A DNA stretch of 64,000 nucleotides from Symsagittifera roscoffensis (lineage: Eukaryota > Xenacoelomorpha > Acoela > Convolutidae), in NCBI RefSeq assembly GCF_963678635.1, contig NC_087062.1, forward strand, positions 41,678,395-41,742,394. The letters run 5' to 3'. Below, piece after piece: positions 23,701 through 35,900 of the stretch; within the stretch, counting starts at the first letter, position 1, and each line of letters starts with the position of its first letter. The notes beneath the pieces were generated by a model, which worked only from the letters and a program-made list of their open reading frames with translations, did not search any database and was not told where the DNA came from. A program made the position numbers and the translations under genes.

Positions 23701-23919
23701 ATCTCACCTTAGTTTTGCGAAATTCAACTGAAAAACAGTGTACAGTTAAAGCAAAAGAGGCTCGAAAATGTTAATGTTCAATATTAAAGCACGTTCGACT
23801 AGCCAGGCTGCCCGCTTCGTTCAGGAAAGAGACTAACACTGATGATACGTTAAATGCTACTCTGGGTAAAAATTGGGAGTTCAAAATGTCAATTATTGAA
23901 AACCGCATCAATAATAGCA

Positions 23920-25087
23920 CTAGATTAAACATGTGTGCCCACTTTGAGTACTGATTTTTGCACTCAATCGTTGTTGTTTCGCCTGTGCGACTTTTAATGC
24001 CTCTTCAAGTTTACGAATTTCGGCCTCTGCTTTCACCAGTTCATTCTGAGTTGGACGCTTGTAAAAGCCTATTTTCACAGAAATTTCTGCAGACTTTGCG
24101 TCGCGAACTTCCTCGAGTGACCGCCTTTCTCTTTCATTTTGTTTACAGTTTGCACTGGCCACGGATATTGACTTCAGCAGTGAGCTTGGTGGTATGAAAG
24201 TTTCAAAGTCATTTCGATCGAAATCGTTGACAAGCCTTTGGGAAAATTCACAAGATTATTTGAACAAGAATCGACATTTAAAAAATTTAGGAAACTCTGA
24301 ACTTACCGCAGATAATTTTACGTGACTGTAGATAAACTAGCTTGATGAAGGTCCTCGACTGAATTCTTTCGCGAAAATCCCGATTCAACTATCATATTGA
24401 AGATAACTTCAAAGCATTGAACTGTTTTGACCAAATCTGAGAACAGTTTGCCTTCTCGACATAGCTCACTGAGGGTTTTCTACGCAAACTCTGTATTTCC
24501 TTTGACGAGAGTGAGTTCATCCAAGCATTTGGCAGAATTTGAGTGTAGAGCACCACAAAGCCGAATAAACTTGCTGTTAATGGTAACAGTGAAATCAGCC
24601 AATTGATAAAGACAATTTGAAACTCGAGAGGAACTTTCTGGTTGTATTGAGTTTCGTCCACGTGCAAACCGAACAGTTTTTCTTTCAGCTGAGCACCGAA
24701 CTCTTGTTTTGCGTACGGTCCGATTGCGGGGTTCAGAACATATTGAGCTTTGGTTCTCCAACAGTTGATTTTCAGACCTTTGACTCCACTTCCATTGAAC
24801 ATGATATGATAAATCGAGCCTTTCCTTGAAGCAGTCTCACTACCTCGAAAAGAGGAACCCTTTAGTAACCAGTTAAAGATATGTTAAAATGTCGCACGTG
24901 CCTTGATCGTTTCTTCGTCCATTGCTACGGCCACAACAGAAACAATTGAGAAGTATTGCTCAGCCCAGTTGCAACTTTCTCTTTGAGCATTTTTTGGTTT
25001 TCGTGCTGTTTCAGCTTGGCAAAAAACGGACTTGATGCTTATCTGGGATCCATGGAGAGAACATTTGACCTTAGACGAATCGCCCAT
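23920..25087 (-). pseudogene. Decayed hAT-like transposase (BED/KIAA1586-type)
   Basis: Three minus-strand pieces in order. 25087-24884 is an N-terminal segment (CNWAEQYFSIVSVVAVAMDE). 24860-24392 has KGLKINCWRTKAQYVLNPAI..LKEKLFGLHVDETQYN, matching the 'srTKa..i....l.p...e.L....FSL..DeS' block of hAT transposases. 24162-23920 is a charged coiled segment (AEAEIRKLEEALKVAQAKQQ) such as closes these proteins. A GTGCGA donor-like site after the first piece suggests spliced exons. Frame shifts break the middle piece. The catalytic DDE residues are not identifiable. A domesticated gene is possible but not supported. Confidence 0.45.
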
Positions 25088-25167
25088 GACGGGTAAAACC
25101 CATGCACTTTGTAAACACTAACCAGAACAAGACAAAGAGCAGCTCTATAAAGAGCAATAAGAAATAT

Positions 25168-25655
25168 AAACAAGACTGCTCGTATCAGGGCGAAGCCCTG
25201 AATGTTCCGACTGCCTTTTAAGGTTTATGGAGCAGTAATAACATTGAAAAAATCAATGAAATAAAACAAAATTAAAAAAGAGCCGATTTCGCTTCTTGTA
25301 ACAAACCAATTATGGCAAATAAGCTTCTTTTGACCAATTTGGAACGATTTCTATGATGGATTAGATTAACTCTCCGTTTACGCGTTAATAGCGCGAAATA
25401 TATCGCGCGTTAATTGTCCCAAATTGGCCAAAATGGCAATCTTTAAACCCCCGTAACTTTACAAAAAATGGTCACAGGTGAAATATCTTTTCAAATTTGA
25501 GCTCAGGACAACAATACCTTTCGAATGATATAAAAAATTCCGTCAAAAATGGCTAGTTAAAAAGTCGAAAATTGTCTGAAGAAAAAAAACCCACCCCGAT
25601 CACAAATATTCCGTTACTTTCATAGCGAAAGTCGGAACAAAAAGAGCCTTGAATA
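25168..25655 (-). repeat. Family R2 full copy, inverted
   Basis: Reverse complement of the 22610-23162 unit, beginning GACTGCTCGTATCAGGGCG and ending near CGAAAGTCGGAAC. It faces the copy 2 kb to the left, with the hAT-like remnant between them. Confidence 0.85.
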
Positions 25656-25659
25656 AGTG

Positions 25660-26809
25660 AAAAATATATATATATATTTGGTTACGTCTCGGATTCAACA
25701 CAGTAACCACGGACGCTTAATAGGTATCAAATACTAGCCACATATGAAGCAGAGAACAGCTGCTATGCAATTTCCAATGCCACAGTGAAATTTCCAAATG
25801 AGTGAACACTTTCATTTGCGAGTTAGGTTGGAAAAAAAGGTTCGTAATAACACTCTCGCTGATAGCTAGTTGAAGAATGAAATATCACTATCATTGCAAT
25901 CAATGTTCAAAGTGCGAACAAAACTCTCTAGGCGTATATGAGTATTCCTTTAATTTTAATCGATTTAAGTAAAAAAGAAAACATAATTTAGAACTGTATT
26001 AATCATTCATTCATAAATATTTAAGCTAATGAAATTATTAAGTAAAAGTTCATGTCCAAATCACAAAGCATATTGATAAAAATTTCCATATACATAGAAG
26101 ACAAAAAATTAGAAATTGAAAGAAGCAATTGAAACCTACATTCAGTATCAAAACAATTCAATTCCATTGTACTGATTGATACGACTCTTTAAGGTAACGA
26201 ACAAATGATAATTTTGAGCACCAACTAAAATATGAATCCAAGAAAATATATCAAAAGATTTTAATTCAAGGCAACGTGCAACATCAATTCTTTCAGCCAA
26301 CGCATTTTATACAATATTGACGACGTCTTAACTTTTCAACAGCATGCCTTTTCAGAAACTTAAGGAAATAGAATTAAATAAATGATATATTATGAAAAAC
26401 TTCGTTTGCATTCCTTTTTATTAAACAATAAAGTACCAATGGATATTAAATCAAGCTAGAACTAAGATATTACACCAAACTGAATTTGAAAGCGCCGTAC
26501 AATGATCAGATCAAACAATAACAAGAAGCATTCTATCTACCTACCTATGATATCAGCAGTATCCAAAGATAAACTATCATTTTTTATAAGACTATAACTT
26601 TGTTAGTGAGAATCGATTTGATATAATCAATAAATTGTGCTAAACGACTTCACCATTAAATTGTTTTCAATCACTTAATAATAACCACATCGACTGATCA
26701 TCATTTGTTATTTACCGTCCATAGTCAGAACAAACAAAACGATTAGATTGTGGCTCTGTTCGGGAGATAAGGTTTAAATTAGTCGACTCGATTTGATTCG
26801 GAGGGTTGT
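25660..26809. other. Intergenic AT-rich DNA downstream of DENND4
   Basis: An (AT)n run at about 25664, a tail fragment of the tRNA-box family near 25820 (GCGAGTTAGGTTGGAAAAAA), and otherwise nothing I can assign. It must contain the DENND4 3' UTR and poly-A site; AATAAA-like words (26627, AATAAATT) are present, but AT content makes them uninformative. Confidence 0.4.
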
Positions 26810-26952
26810 TCAGATAGAGAGGTTTCCGAACTGGGCGGCGAAATGTGTGGCAAGTACTGTAGGCGGGATGTCTTGACTAAGCAGTTTGCTGTCATAATAG
26901 CTGTGCTCCCTCACTCTCCGATAGGACTCCGCGTAAGTTTCGTAAAACGCTT
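26810..26952 (-). CDS. DENND4: DENND4 exon 18 (C-terminus, stop)
   Basis: KAFYETYAESYRRVREHSYY..LSQDIPPTVLATHFAAQFG, parallel to AFDKKYKSAFNKL..QMPTPKAIDCRKCFGAP. The usual terminal Cys-Arg-Lys-Cys is replaced, so the last 15 residues have diverged. TGA at 26810-26812. Confidence 0.8.
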
Positions 26953-29900
26953 CTGAAACACGATCAAAATTATCTTTATTTTCTGATACAGTTCAAATAG
27001 ATCACAACATGGGTAATTCTCAGCATGTAATTTCCCGAATGAACACAAGTCGTGCAAATCGCTCGCATTCTTATAGAACTAAAATAATCAACATATTGGC
27101 AATGAGGATAGTTTTTTCCAAAGTTATCAAGCCATGTGTACCACTTCTATAAGTCAAGACAACTCAGTAATGACAGAGTATCAACAATATACAAACTGAT
27201 ATTGATTCTTCGCTGATTTAGAGCGGCTATGGCAGTGAACAGCATCTCCCTATGCAACGCCCTTCTATTAGGATTTGCAACCGCATCCACGTTGGGCTTC
27301 GAGTACTTGGTCACATATGTCAGAATGTCTTTCATTACTAAGTCCATCTCTTTCTCATCGAATATTGCGTCTGAAAACAGTTTTCAAGTCTAGTTTGTTT
27401 ATACCAATCAGCTCCTATGACAATGGACAAAAAAGTTTTCATTTGCATTTGCAAACGAATTCGATTTGAATTGCCCTCATTTAGCTAACAGTAACCAACG
27501 ACCATTTCGCAAAAGAGCGAAATATTATCTCTCTCAGCAGTTCAATGAATTCAGAAATAGCATCACTTTCAACATACTGGCACTCAAATAAGGTGGCTTA
27601 ATTAAAGCGCCTCACCAAATATGTTCTTCGCCAATTCTGGTTTCCATCGGTCTGGCAACTCTCCCACACATGGATCCAGAAAACTCAATTTTGTATCTTC
27701 GTTCTTCACCCAATTCAAAAACAGAGGAGTTTCCGACTCCCAGGGCACTGAGAAGGCCGGATCATAATCCGACTGACTCTTCCGCTGTTCTGATGAATTT
27801 AGTCTTTTGCGCTGAGCCGGGTGAACAAGTCTGTCCCACAGAGCAACCACGTGAACAGCACTTATTTCAGAATTTAAGCCGTTAGACGCTGATTGAGATT
27901 CATCCGTCCTTATACATGTAGATCTGAACTCGATCGAACTTGTTTTCTAAAATAGACGTGTCAATTATATATATATATAAAATCTCTCTAAGTATCGCGT
28001 TGAAGAGTTTACTTATTATTCAGTAGCATGAAACAAATAGACTTTTTAAGGTTCAGATGATGAACTTAAAAAGCATCAACTGTTTTAACTTATTCCTAAT
28101 CAAATCTCAAAGCACATGGTATCATAATGCTAATGCAGCCTACTGATTTAAAAGTGCAACCAAAAGTAGCAATTTTATTTGCTACTAAGTTTGGAAAAAA
28201 GAACTTGCATCGTACTATCACACTACGCTACACCCGAGTAAATACAACAGATGTATATCATTTCACGCCAAAATAATTTCTCGCACTATCATTTTTGCTA
28301 TTTCTACATAGAAGCGAAGCTGCACTTCACAAAAGCAAGCGACGAAAACGGCAAAAAGTAGCACCAGAAAAGTGAAATAAGGATAAAAAGGTAACAGAAG
28401 CCTTGAAAAAATAACTTTTGTAAAATTCTCGAAATGAACAACCGACCTGGAGATTATTGGTCTCACAACTTGCATCTGTATCATTTGCTTTTAAATCTGC
28501 AAACACTAGGACTTTCTCAAGGACTTAGCGATGTTTTTAGGAAAAACTCGAAAATTTTTCGACTTTTTAATAGCTCAAGCAAATTGAATTGCTGACCTCT
28601 CCTTAATCACTATAGAGACCCTATTTTGCCCAAATTTACTGCAATCCAGACAAACTTTTGAAATAGGGTAAAACGTCGTTATATATTGGCGCCTTAGGCG
28701 CATTTAGAAAAACTTTAGGGTCGTTCAGGCAAAATTGGATGTCTTGAAAAAGTAAACATATCCAAGAGACAGTTGAAAAAGAGTCAATAAACGCAGGCAG
28801 ACAAAAAAAATATTGTTTTTTTTTTTAAATCTTAACTTTCGAATTTCAGAGAAAATATAACTGTTCTTAGAGGTTTTTGAATTTCTAGAACAATTTATGA
28901 GTGGCAATTTTTCGATAAAACTGACCCAATTTAAGAAAACTGAACCAGTAAGAAAAAATTTTATTTCGCTGGGAGATCTGAAAATTAAATTCCACTATCG
29001 AAACTAGCATTCGATCACGTTTTTCGTGACTTTTACATTTTGCTGTTCAATAGTGGAGTTTGCCTTGATTTTAACAAAGGAATTCAACTGAACTTAAAAA
29101 GAAATCATAAGTCAAACCGCGAAAAAGTAAATTTGAGCCTGAACAAATTTTGAAGACTTTTCCTGAAATCAAAAACGAGAAAAAAAATCACTCTTAAGGT
29201 TACTCTCAAAATATCCTCAATCTCAAATCCCACAAAATGGCGCGCTTGTTGATATTTCTTCGGCCTTTGAAAACGTTCGTCAACAAGTTCTTTGCAAATA
29301 ACCTCATTTTCTGTTTTATTGAGCTCATTCTGACTGAAGTTTCCGTTGAGGACTCTCGAACCCAGGAGCAAATCATTCAAATGTGTCCTGAACCCCAGCC
29401 TGCTGAAATACCAGACTAGATTCCAGTAGATATCAGTTTTTTCATCCACCATATCCTGAGACCTGAATATCTCTGAAGATGCTCCGGTATTGTCGATTAG
29501 ACGCTCAAGAGCCTTCCTTACAACTAGTGGACTCAAATAATTTACAATAATTGGCCCGACAGTCCTTGGAAGAACCATTGTTGTATGACAAGTATCGTCT
29601 GATATTGAAACTTGAGGAGTAGGATAGGAGGAATTCAATTCTTCTGAATTGTTTCGAGGAGATGGTTGCGGTGATCCCGGTCCGTTTTCGTTTCTGTTGT
29701 TGCATGTAGTACTATTGAGAGAATGTTCATCTGCATTTGAGCTGCTGACATCGTGGAGACTTGTATGCGAGCCAGTAGCTATAATAAATTGCCTTACGTT
29801 ATCAACATTGTCAAATTTGAACTCCCTATGTTATTTTGAAACATGGACGTTCTAAGTTGATTATCGATATCAAACAATTGAATTGGATTTTTTAGACGTT

Positions 29901-32900
29901 GCATTGATTTTTTAGCAAAAAAACTTACGATTCGATTCGACGTTGTAAACAGCGGACACCGATTGCTGACCCGCACCATTAGCATCTTCACCAACAGTTA
30001 CATTTGGTTGCCTCGCTTCAATCAGAGACTGTTTCTGGATTATACTATCTTTGTTAACCGGTTTCAATTTCCTTTGCAAGTATTCCGGGCAGTATTTGGA
30101 CAGGGTGTTGATACAGTTCCTGCACCTGCAATGTAGGTATTGGGGCCTGTGGTCTTTGATCATGATAGTCAGTTTAGGCAACTGTGATCTTCCGCACTTG
30201 GTAGCAGTAGAGTTAGAAGTGTTGTAGCCGCTCATTCCTTTCACACATGGGCAGCTGGAAAAAAAAACATAGCCAACTAACAGTTGGAAAAGATGGAAAC
30301 TAAAAAAAAATGATTTATTTTTGAAAAGCCTTCAATTTTTGAATTTCTAAGAAAAAATAGATGGCTTCAAAAATAAAGCTCGTTGAATTTGTAGAACAAT
30401 TTTTTTAAATGAATTTCACTCAATTTGAAAAAACTGGATTGATAGGTAAAATTTTTATTTCGCTGGGAAATCTGACAATTAGTTTCCTTTTTCGAAATAA
30501 AAAACTTATCAAGTTTTTCGTGACCTATATATTTTTGCTGTTCGAAAGTGGAGTTTGCCTTCCTTTTAACTAAAGAAATCGAGTGAGCCAAAAAAAATCA
30601 TAAGTCAAACCGCGAAAAATCAAAATTGAGCGAGAACAATATTTAAGAATTTTTCCTCAAAAAAAACCACGACCTTTATAAGAGAACTCATTACCTTCAT
30701 AACTCTTAAAAACGGATCTGTTGACCACTTAAAAGGCCCTCCACTTTATTATTCATTTAAGCTATCCATTTGCGGCTGAACGGCCTACATTTATAACTGT
30801 TTTTTTTTCAATATGGGTTAAAACTTTCCATAAAGAACCTAAAAACGTCGTTTCCGGCTCGTTTTTACATAAATTTTCCTGCGGTACAGAATAAATGGTC
30901 GAAGCAGGGTCTTCGATGTGTTTTCGCTGAGCTTGGAAAATTTTGTCTATCTAAAAAATTTGAAATTCGCCCTTCTCGACGAGTAAAATTGTGCCGTTTG
31001 CGCATAGGGTGTTTGAAATCAAATAATTCTTACTTGATACTGAAATTTGAATCATCGTTATTCCATTGAGACATAATGTCCTCATCGTACATGATCTTCT
31101 GACAGGAGGGATTGACACAGGTATACACTGAGCTCATCTCTACAGAAACCAGACTCCTAATTGGTTTCTTCCTGAATCTGCCGTCATACTTCTGTGCACT
31201 TATGTTGGGCCTCGAAGTTTCAGTGGGTCGTTGAGGTTGTTGCGTTGGCTGGTTCTTTGGACTTGCTTGCTGCGGGGTCTGAGGTTGCTTTGCTGAGCCA
31301 ATCCGTTTAGCTAAGTTACTAACATCTGGTTCCAAGCTAGAGTCTATGGACACAACGTACATGACCTCTTGCTTCATCTGCTGAATTCGGTCCATCCACT
31401 TTCCGGTCGTTGAGTTATTCTGCAGCACTTTCTGAGTGTAGTTGGCGGCGGAAGTCAAAATATTCTCTCTCGATCCGTTCTTATCGCCTGCCCCAACTCC
31501 CAAGCCGAGTCCCCCTAGCACTGGAATGCTACTAGAAATGCTGGTTTGGTCTTCTGATATGGTACTAAAAAGACACGCCGTTATTTCACACAACGCCTTT
31601 CAAAAATATCAAATGATCAGCAACACGAAGCTAACTTTATGCCATGTTCCATTGAAAAACATAAGAACTCAATAAATTTATCAGCTGTATTCGCTAACAC
31701 TTCAACAAATTATTTACGAAGAACTGGAAGCTTTAGAAGCTACCGTTCAGGCAGGTGTACCTAGTTGATCCATGCATCGATGGTTTTGCAGTCTCTCCAA
31801 GCGTTGGTGCAGTTAGAGGTGCACTCGCCTTCGCGAATAGGTTTACTGCCCTTTTGTGCAGTGCTGAAATGCTGCGGCTGCCTCCCTCTGATTCGAAACT
31901 GCTTCTTGTGCTGCTAGTTCGTGGTAATAGGAAAGGAGTATCTGGCTTGAGCGAGTTTTCGTCTTCGCTGTGTTTATCACTGGTAGTGCATTCCGATATG
32001 TTTTCTTTGCTAAAAGAGTAAAATCAACATCCACAATTTCTTATTCTTAGAGAGAATGAGGGCTTTTTAACCATTCCCCCTCCTGTAAATTTTTGCTATG
32101 TAATACTTGTGTCCAAGTTGCCCTGCAAGGGCAAGCCGACAACTCGTCCAAACCGACAACTGGTCGAATGCAATAACTGGAAGTATTTAGAAAAAGCGAA
32201 GTTTCGCGGAGTGCGACACTTTGTAATAAGCGACATTTCGTAGCAAGGCATTGTCAAGAGGCAAAAACTTGCTTCATTTCTCTTACACTCGGTTCGAGAG
32301 AATAGTGCGCGTGAATTAGTGTTGCCACTCAATTTACTGTTAAGAATATCGCCTGGCGCGAGTTGTCGCTTTATTTAAAAAAAACCGAGTTTCCGCTTCT
32401 AGCAAGTTTTCCTACAACCTCGAAAAAACCTATGGCTCACCCATAAAACCCAATTTTGTAGGCGCTGGGACGGTAAAAGAGATAGAATGAGATTTAAAAA
32501 GTACTTTCCTCGCTATTGATGAAAGCTGTAGCATCGAGTTCTTAAAATTGTCGCCGAAATTATGTGCATTTGCTCCATTCAACCGTTCTGCGATCGAGTT
32601 CATACTTGACTCACTTCCTGCAGTCGAACTATTCAGAGGCCTCAACTCCTTACTTTTCCTTTTGCTTCCTTCGTACAAATCTTCATCTACATGTGAAAGC
32701 GCTCCTACAGGCTGCGTTGAGTTATTCTCACTGGATGCTCTGTGTTCTAGTGCATTTCCAACCGAAGAGTATTGAGGTCTTCTAGACAAGGTCGACTGCG
32801 CGACAATTCGATTAGATGATACTTCATGTTCTGAGGCTAGCGAGAGCTGACTGTTAGTCGCAAATAACTTTCTGTTCACGTTGTGTGCACTTGAGGTGGA

Positions 32901-35900
32901 CATAGTTCGTTTATTGGAGGTCAGTGATGAGAACTGCTCCATATTATCACTGAACAGTGAGTTGTTTCTCCTGTGGTGTGCCATGGAGGGTTTAGAATTT
33001 AGAGTCACGTGCTCGTCTAGACGGGACTGAGAAGAAGAGTTAGTTGATATTGTCTCCTCTGGTTTCGATTCGTCTGCATTGTCGTGAAGGTACTGCACAT
33101 CGACATTGACTGTTTCTTGTTCCGCTGAAAATCATTTAAAACACTTCTGAAAATTGTGAACGTAATTTGATTGACAAATTATCTGACATGGAGTTTACGT
33201 GCCAAAAAATATTCACAGCTCTAAACAACCTCTTAATAACGTCATAAAAAACATTTGATTTTTAGTCAAAAGAAACCTAACCGTTTACTGCATCATCCCC
33301 ATTGTCCTTTTCCTCGTAGTTCTCATCCACTGAATCATTTTTGTTCTCGATTGTTTGCGGTTGCATTAATGAAATTTTTCGTTGCAGAATTATAAACTTC
33401 ACTGCACAGTAAACTATGCACCACCTCGTTTTTACTTTATTGGCCTTTCTCAACTTTACTGAAGCTTTTTCCAAAACACTTTCAGAGTCAGTTGCCACAT
33501 CGTTCATTGGCCTGAGAGCGACCATTTTGGCCGCCTTTCTTGCCGACTTGTCTTCCCGCATACTATTCATGTATGAGTAGGTCCCAGCGTTTACTTTAAC
33601 CCCGTGCTTTTTCAAAATCTTCTGCAGCTAAAACAACAAAAATATCGGTCAGCTAAATTTCATCCGTAATCTTTCTGATCTTGAATTGAACTTTTTAGCG
33701 TAATAAAAAATATGCCTCTAGTATTCAATTCTGTTCGAAAATCATCGAAACATGCCAGTCACTAACATAGCCAACACACAAGCAATTGAATTGGCCACAG
33801 TCGGTTTGAGCTGGAGCAGGCTTTGAAGCCTAGGGTCGGCATCAGCCGCCCAAACGGCATCAGTGGGTATTTTTTTATTCAGCTATAATCTTATTCCGCT
33901 CTGCATCAGTACAAACGTCATCAATGTTTAAAATTTTTTATTCAGCTAAAATTCGTATTCCGGTCTGCATCAGCCCAAACGGTATCAATAGGTAACTTTT
34001 GTTACTCAGCTAAAATTCTTATTCCGGTCTGCATCAGCTCAAACGGCATCAAAAGGTAAGTTTGTTTATTCTAAAATTCTTATTCCGGTCTTCATCAGCC
34101 CAAACGGCATCAATAGTTAGTTTTTTAATCAGCTTAAAGTCTCATTTCGATCTGCATCAGCCCAAACAACAACTAAAGGTAATTTTTATATTCCGCTTTC
34201 TTAATCCGGTCTGCATCAGCCCAAACGGCATCAAAAGGAATTTTTTATTCAGCTAAAATTCTCATTCAGGTCTGCATCAGCCCAAACGGCATGAATAGCA
34301 AATTTTTTTTATTACACTAGAATTCTTATTCTGGTCTGTATCAGCCCAAATGGCATCAATAGGTAATTTTCTCATTCAGCTGAAATTCTTATTCCGGTCT
34401 GTATCAGCCCAAACGGCATCAAAAGATTATTTTTTATTCCACGTAAGTTCTTATTCCGATCTGCATCAGACCAAACGGCATCAAAAGGTAAGTTTTTTTT
34501 ATTCCGCTAAAATTCTTATTCCGGTCTGCATCAGCTCAAACCGCATCAATAGTTAACTTTCTATTCAAAATTCTTACTCCGGTATGCATAAGCCCAAACG
34601 GCAACTTAAAGAAATTTTTCTATTCCGCTATCTTAATCAAATGGCATCAAAAGATAATTTTTTTATTCCACTTAATTTCTTATTCCGGTCTGTATCAGCC
34701 CAAACGGCATCAAAAGATAACTTTCTTATTCCACTAAAATTCTTATTCCGGTCTGCATCAGCCCAAACAGCATCAATAGGTAATTTTCTTATTCCGCTGA
34801 AATTCTCATTCGGGTCTGTATCAGCCGAAACGGCATTAATAGGTTATTTTCTTATTCCGCTCAAATTCTTATTCCGGCCTGTATCAGCTCAAACGGCGTC
34901 AATAGAAAAAAAATTTATTCCACTAAAGTTCTTATTCCGGTCTGTATCAGCCCAAACGTCATCAAAATAACGTTTTTATTCCACTAAAATTCTTATTCCG
35001 GTCTGCATCAGCCCAAACAGCATCAATAGGTAATTTTGTTATTCCGCTGAAATTCTCATTCGGGTCTGTATCAGCCGAAACGGCATCAATAGATTATTTT
35101 CTTATTCCGCTCAAATTCCTATTCCGGCCTGTATCAGCTCAAACGGCGTCAATAGAAAAAAAATTTATTCCACTTAAGTTCTTATTCCGGTCTGTATCAG
35201 CCCAAACGGCATCAAAAGATAACTTTTTTATTCCACTAAAGTTCTTATTCCGGTCTGCATCAGCCCAAACAGCATCAATTGATAATTTTTTTATTCAACT
35301 TAAACTCTCATACCGGTCTGCATCAGCCCAAACGTTAATTTAAAGTAATTTTTATATTCCGATTTCTTATATTCCACTAAAGTTCTTATTCCGGTCTGCA
35401 TCAGCCCAAATGGCAGCAATGGGTAATTTTTTATTCAGCTTAAACTCTCACACCAGTCTGCATCAGCGCAAACGTTAATTAAAAAAAAATTATATTCCGC
35501 TTTCTTAATCCGGTCTGCATCAGCCCAAATGGCATCAATGGGTAATTTGATTAAAACTTAAATTTTTATTCCGGTCTGTATCAGCCCAAACGGCATCAAT
35601 AAGTTATTTTTTAGTCCGCTTAAACTCTTAATTCTGTCTGCATTACGCCAAACGGCATCAATTGGTAATTTTTTATTCAGCTAAAATTCTTATTCCGGTC
35701 TGCATCAGCCCAAACGGCAATAATAGGTAATTTCTTTTATTCCGCTAGAATTCTCATTCCGGTCTGTATCAGCCCAAATGGCATCAATAGGTGATTTTCT
35801 CATTCCGGTTAAATTCTTATTCCGGTCTGTGTCAGCCCAAACGGCATCAAGAAGTAATTTTTTCATTCCGCAAAAAGCACCTGAGCACCACTAGAATAAA

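Noticed and set aside
28735..30720. R3 copies as introner-type elements that create introns
   Set aside because: They occupy only part of each intron, on different sides of the exons, and the introns are at positions shared with ordinary gene structure.
34584..34970. Protein with 21-residue repeats on the plus strand
   Set aside because: The open frame follows from a period divisible by three; neighbouring units are frameshifted and it lies in a DENND4 intron antisense to the gene.
33835..35880. CRISPR array
   Set aside because: Units are contiguous 63-bp tandem copies without unique spacers, inside an animal intron.
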